DNA of 32,336 nt. Origin: Pleurotus ostreatus/Saccharomyces cerevisiae fusant. Its lineage: Eukaryota > Opisthokonta. The position numbers were made by a program, and so were the translations under genes. The notes beneath the pieces were generated by a model, which searched no databases, had not been told where the DNA came from, and saw only the letters and a program-made list of their open reading frames with translations. Shown one piece after another: positions 32,266-32,336 of the stretch. The stretch covers positions 1 through 32,336 of the forward strand of contig JAMQCK010000270.1 in NCBI GenBank assembly GCA_024196135.1, written 5' to 3'. How positions within the stretch are numbered: the first letter of the stretch is position 1; each line of letters begins with the position of its first letter.

Positions 32266-32336
32266 GGGTGACGCAGTCTGACACCTACCTCATTTCTGAA
32301 AGACAGAATGTTTAGAGTGTGCTCCCGCGCAGAGGA

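Overview
The window is nuclear DNA from a filamentous basidiomycete fungus, most likely an agaricomycete. It is GC-rich and intron-dense: most introns are 47-70 nt with GT-AG ends and CTAAC/CTGAC-like branch points, and the genes sit close together on both strands. There are two nuclear tRNA-Phe genes with introns. The F-box genes belong to the kind of expanding family common in this class. No bacterial-type operons, CRISPR arrays or transposase genes were seen. All gene models below were joined by hand from splice signals, reading phase and family similarity.

Layout from left to right: the 5' end of a PalC-like BRO1-domain gene leaving the window at base 1 (minus); about 1.45 kb with no clear gene; a seven-exon UbiA-family prenyltransferase (1895-3140); tRNA-Phe(GAA) (plus); mitochondrial Lon/Pim1 protease with 14 exons (3842-8285); an APH-type kinase-like gene (8703-9615); a second tRNA-Phe(GAA) (minus). 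Then come F-box gene A (minus, 10502-12218), divergent from a 17-exon importin-5/Kap121-type karyopherin (12786-16599); three paralogous five-exon glutathione S-transferases (16817-21594, the first inverted); an ADP1-like ABCG transporter with an extracellular EGF-like part (21960-25936); two more F-box paralogues, B intact and C with a frameshift, in direct tandem (26492-30606); and a seven-exon aquaporin-family channel (minus, 30990-32161).

The left half is mainly housekeeping: pH-signalling adaptor, protease, tRNA and nuclear import. The right half has the character of an expanding accessory region, with tandem and inverted copies of GST and F-box genes next to an ABCG pump. GSTs and an ABCG transporter together suggest detoxification, but this is inference from context only.

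The most unexpected signal is an 18-bp inverted repeat of the form GTTCGGC-NNNN-GCCGAAC. It lies upstream of members of two unrelated gene families: 60-80 nt before the ATG of all three F-box paralogues (clear in A, degraded in B and C) and in the upstream regions of the GST genes. Other points of note are a frameshift that removes the conserved C-terminus of F-box gene C, a tandem protein duplication inside Lon between its ATPase and protease parts, a GC (or shifted) splice donor in the third GST, and both NPA boxes altered in the aquaporin.
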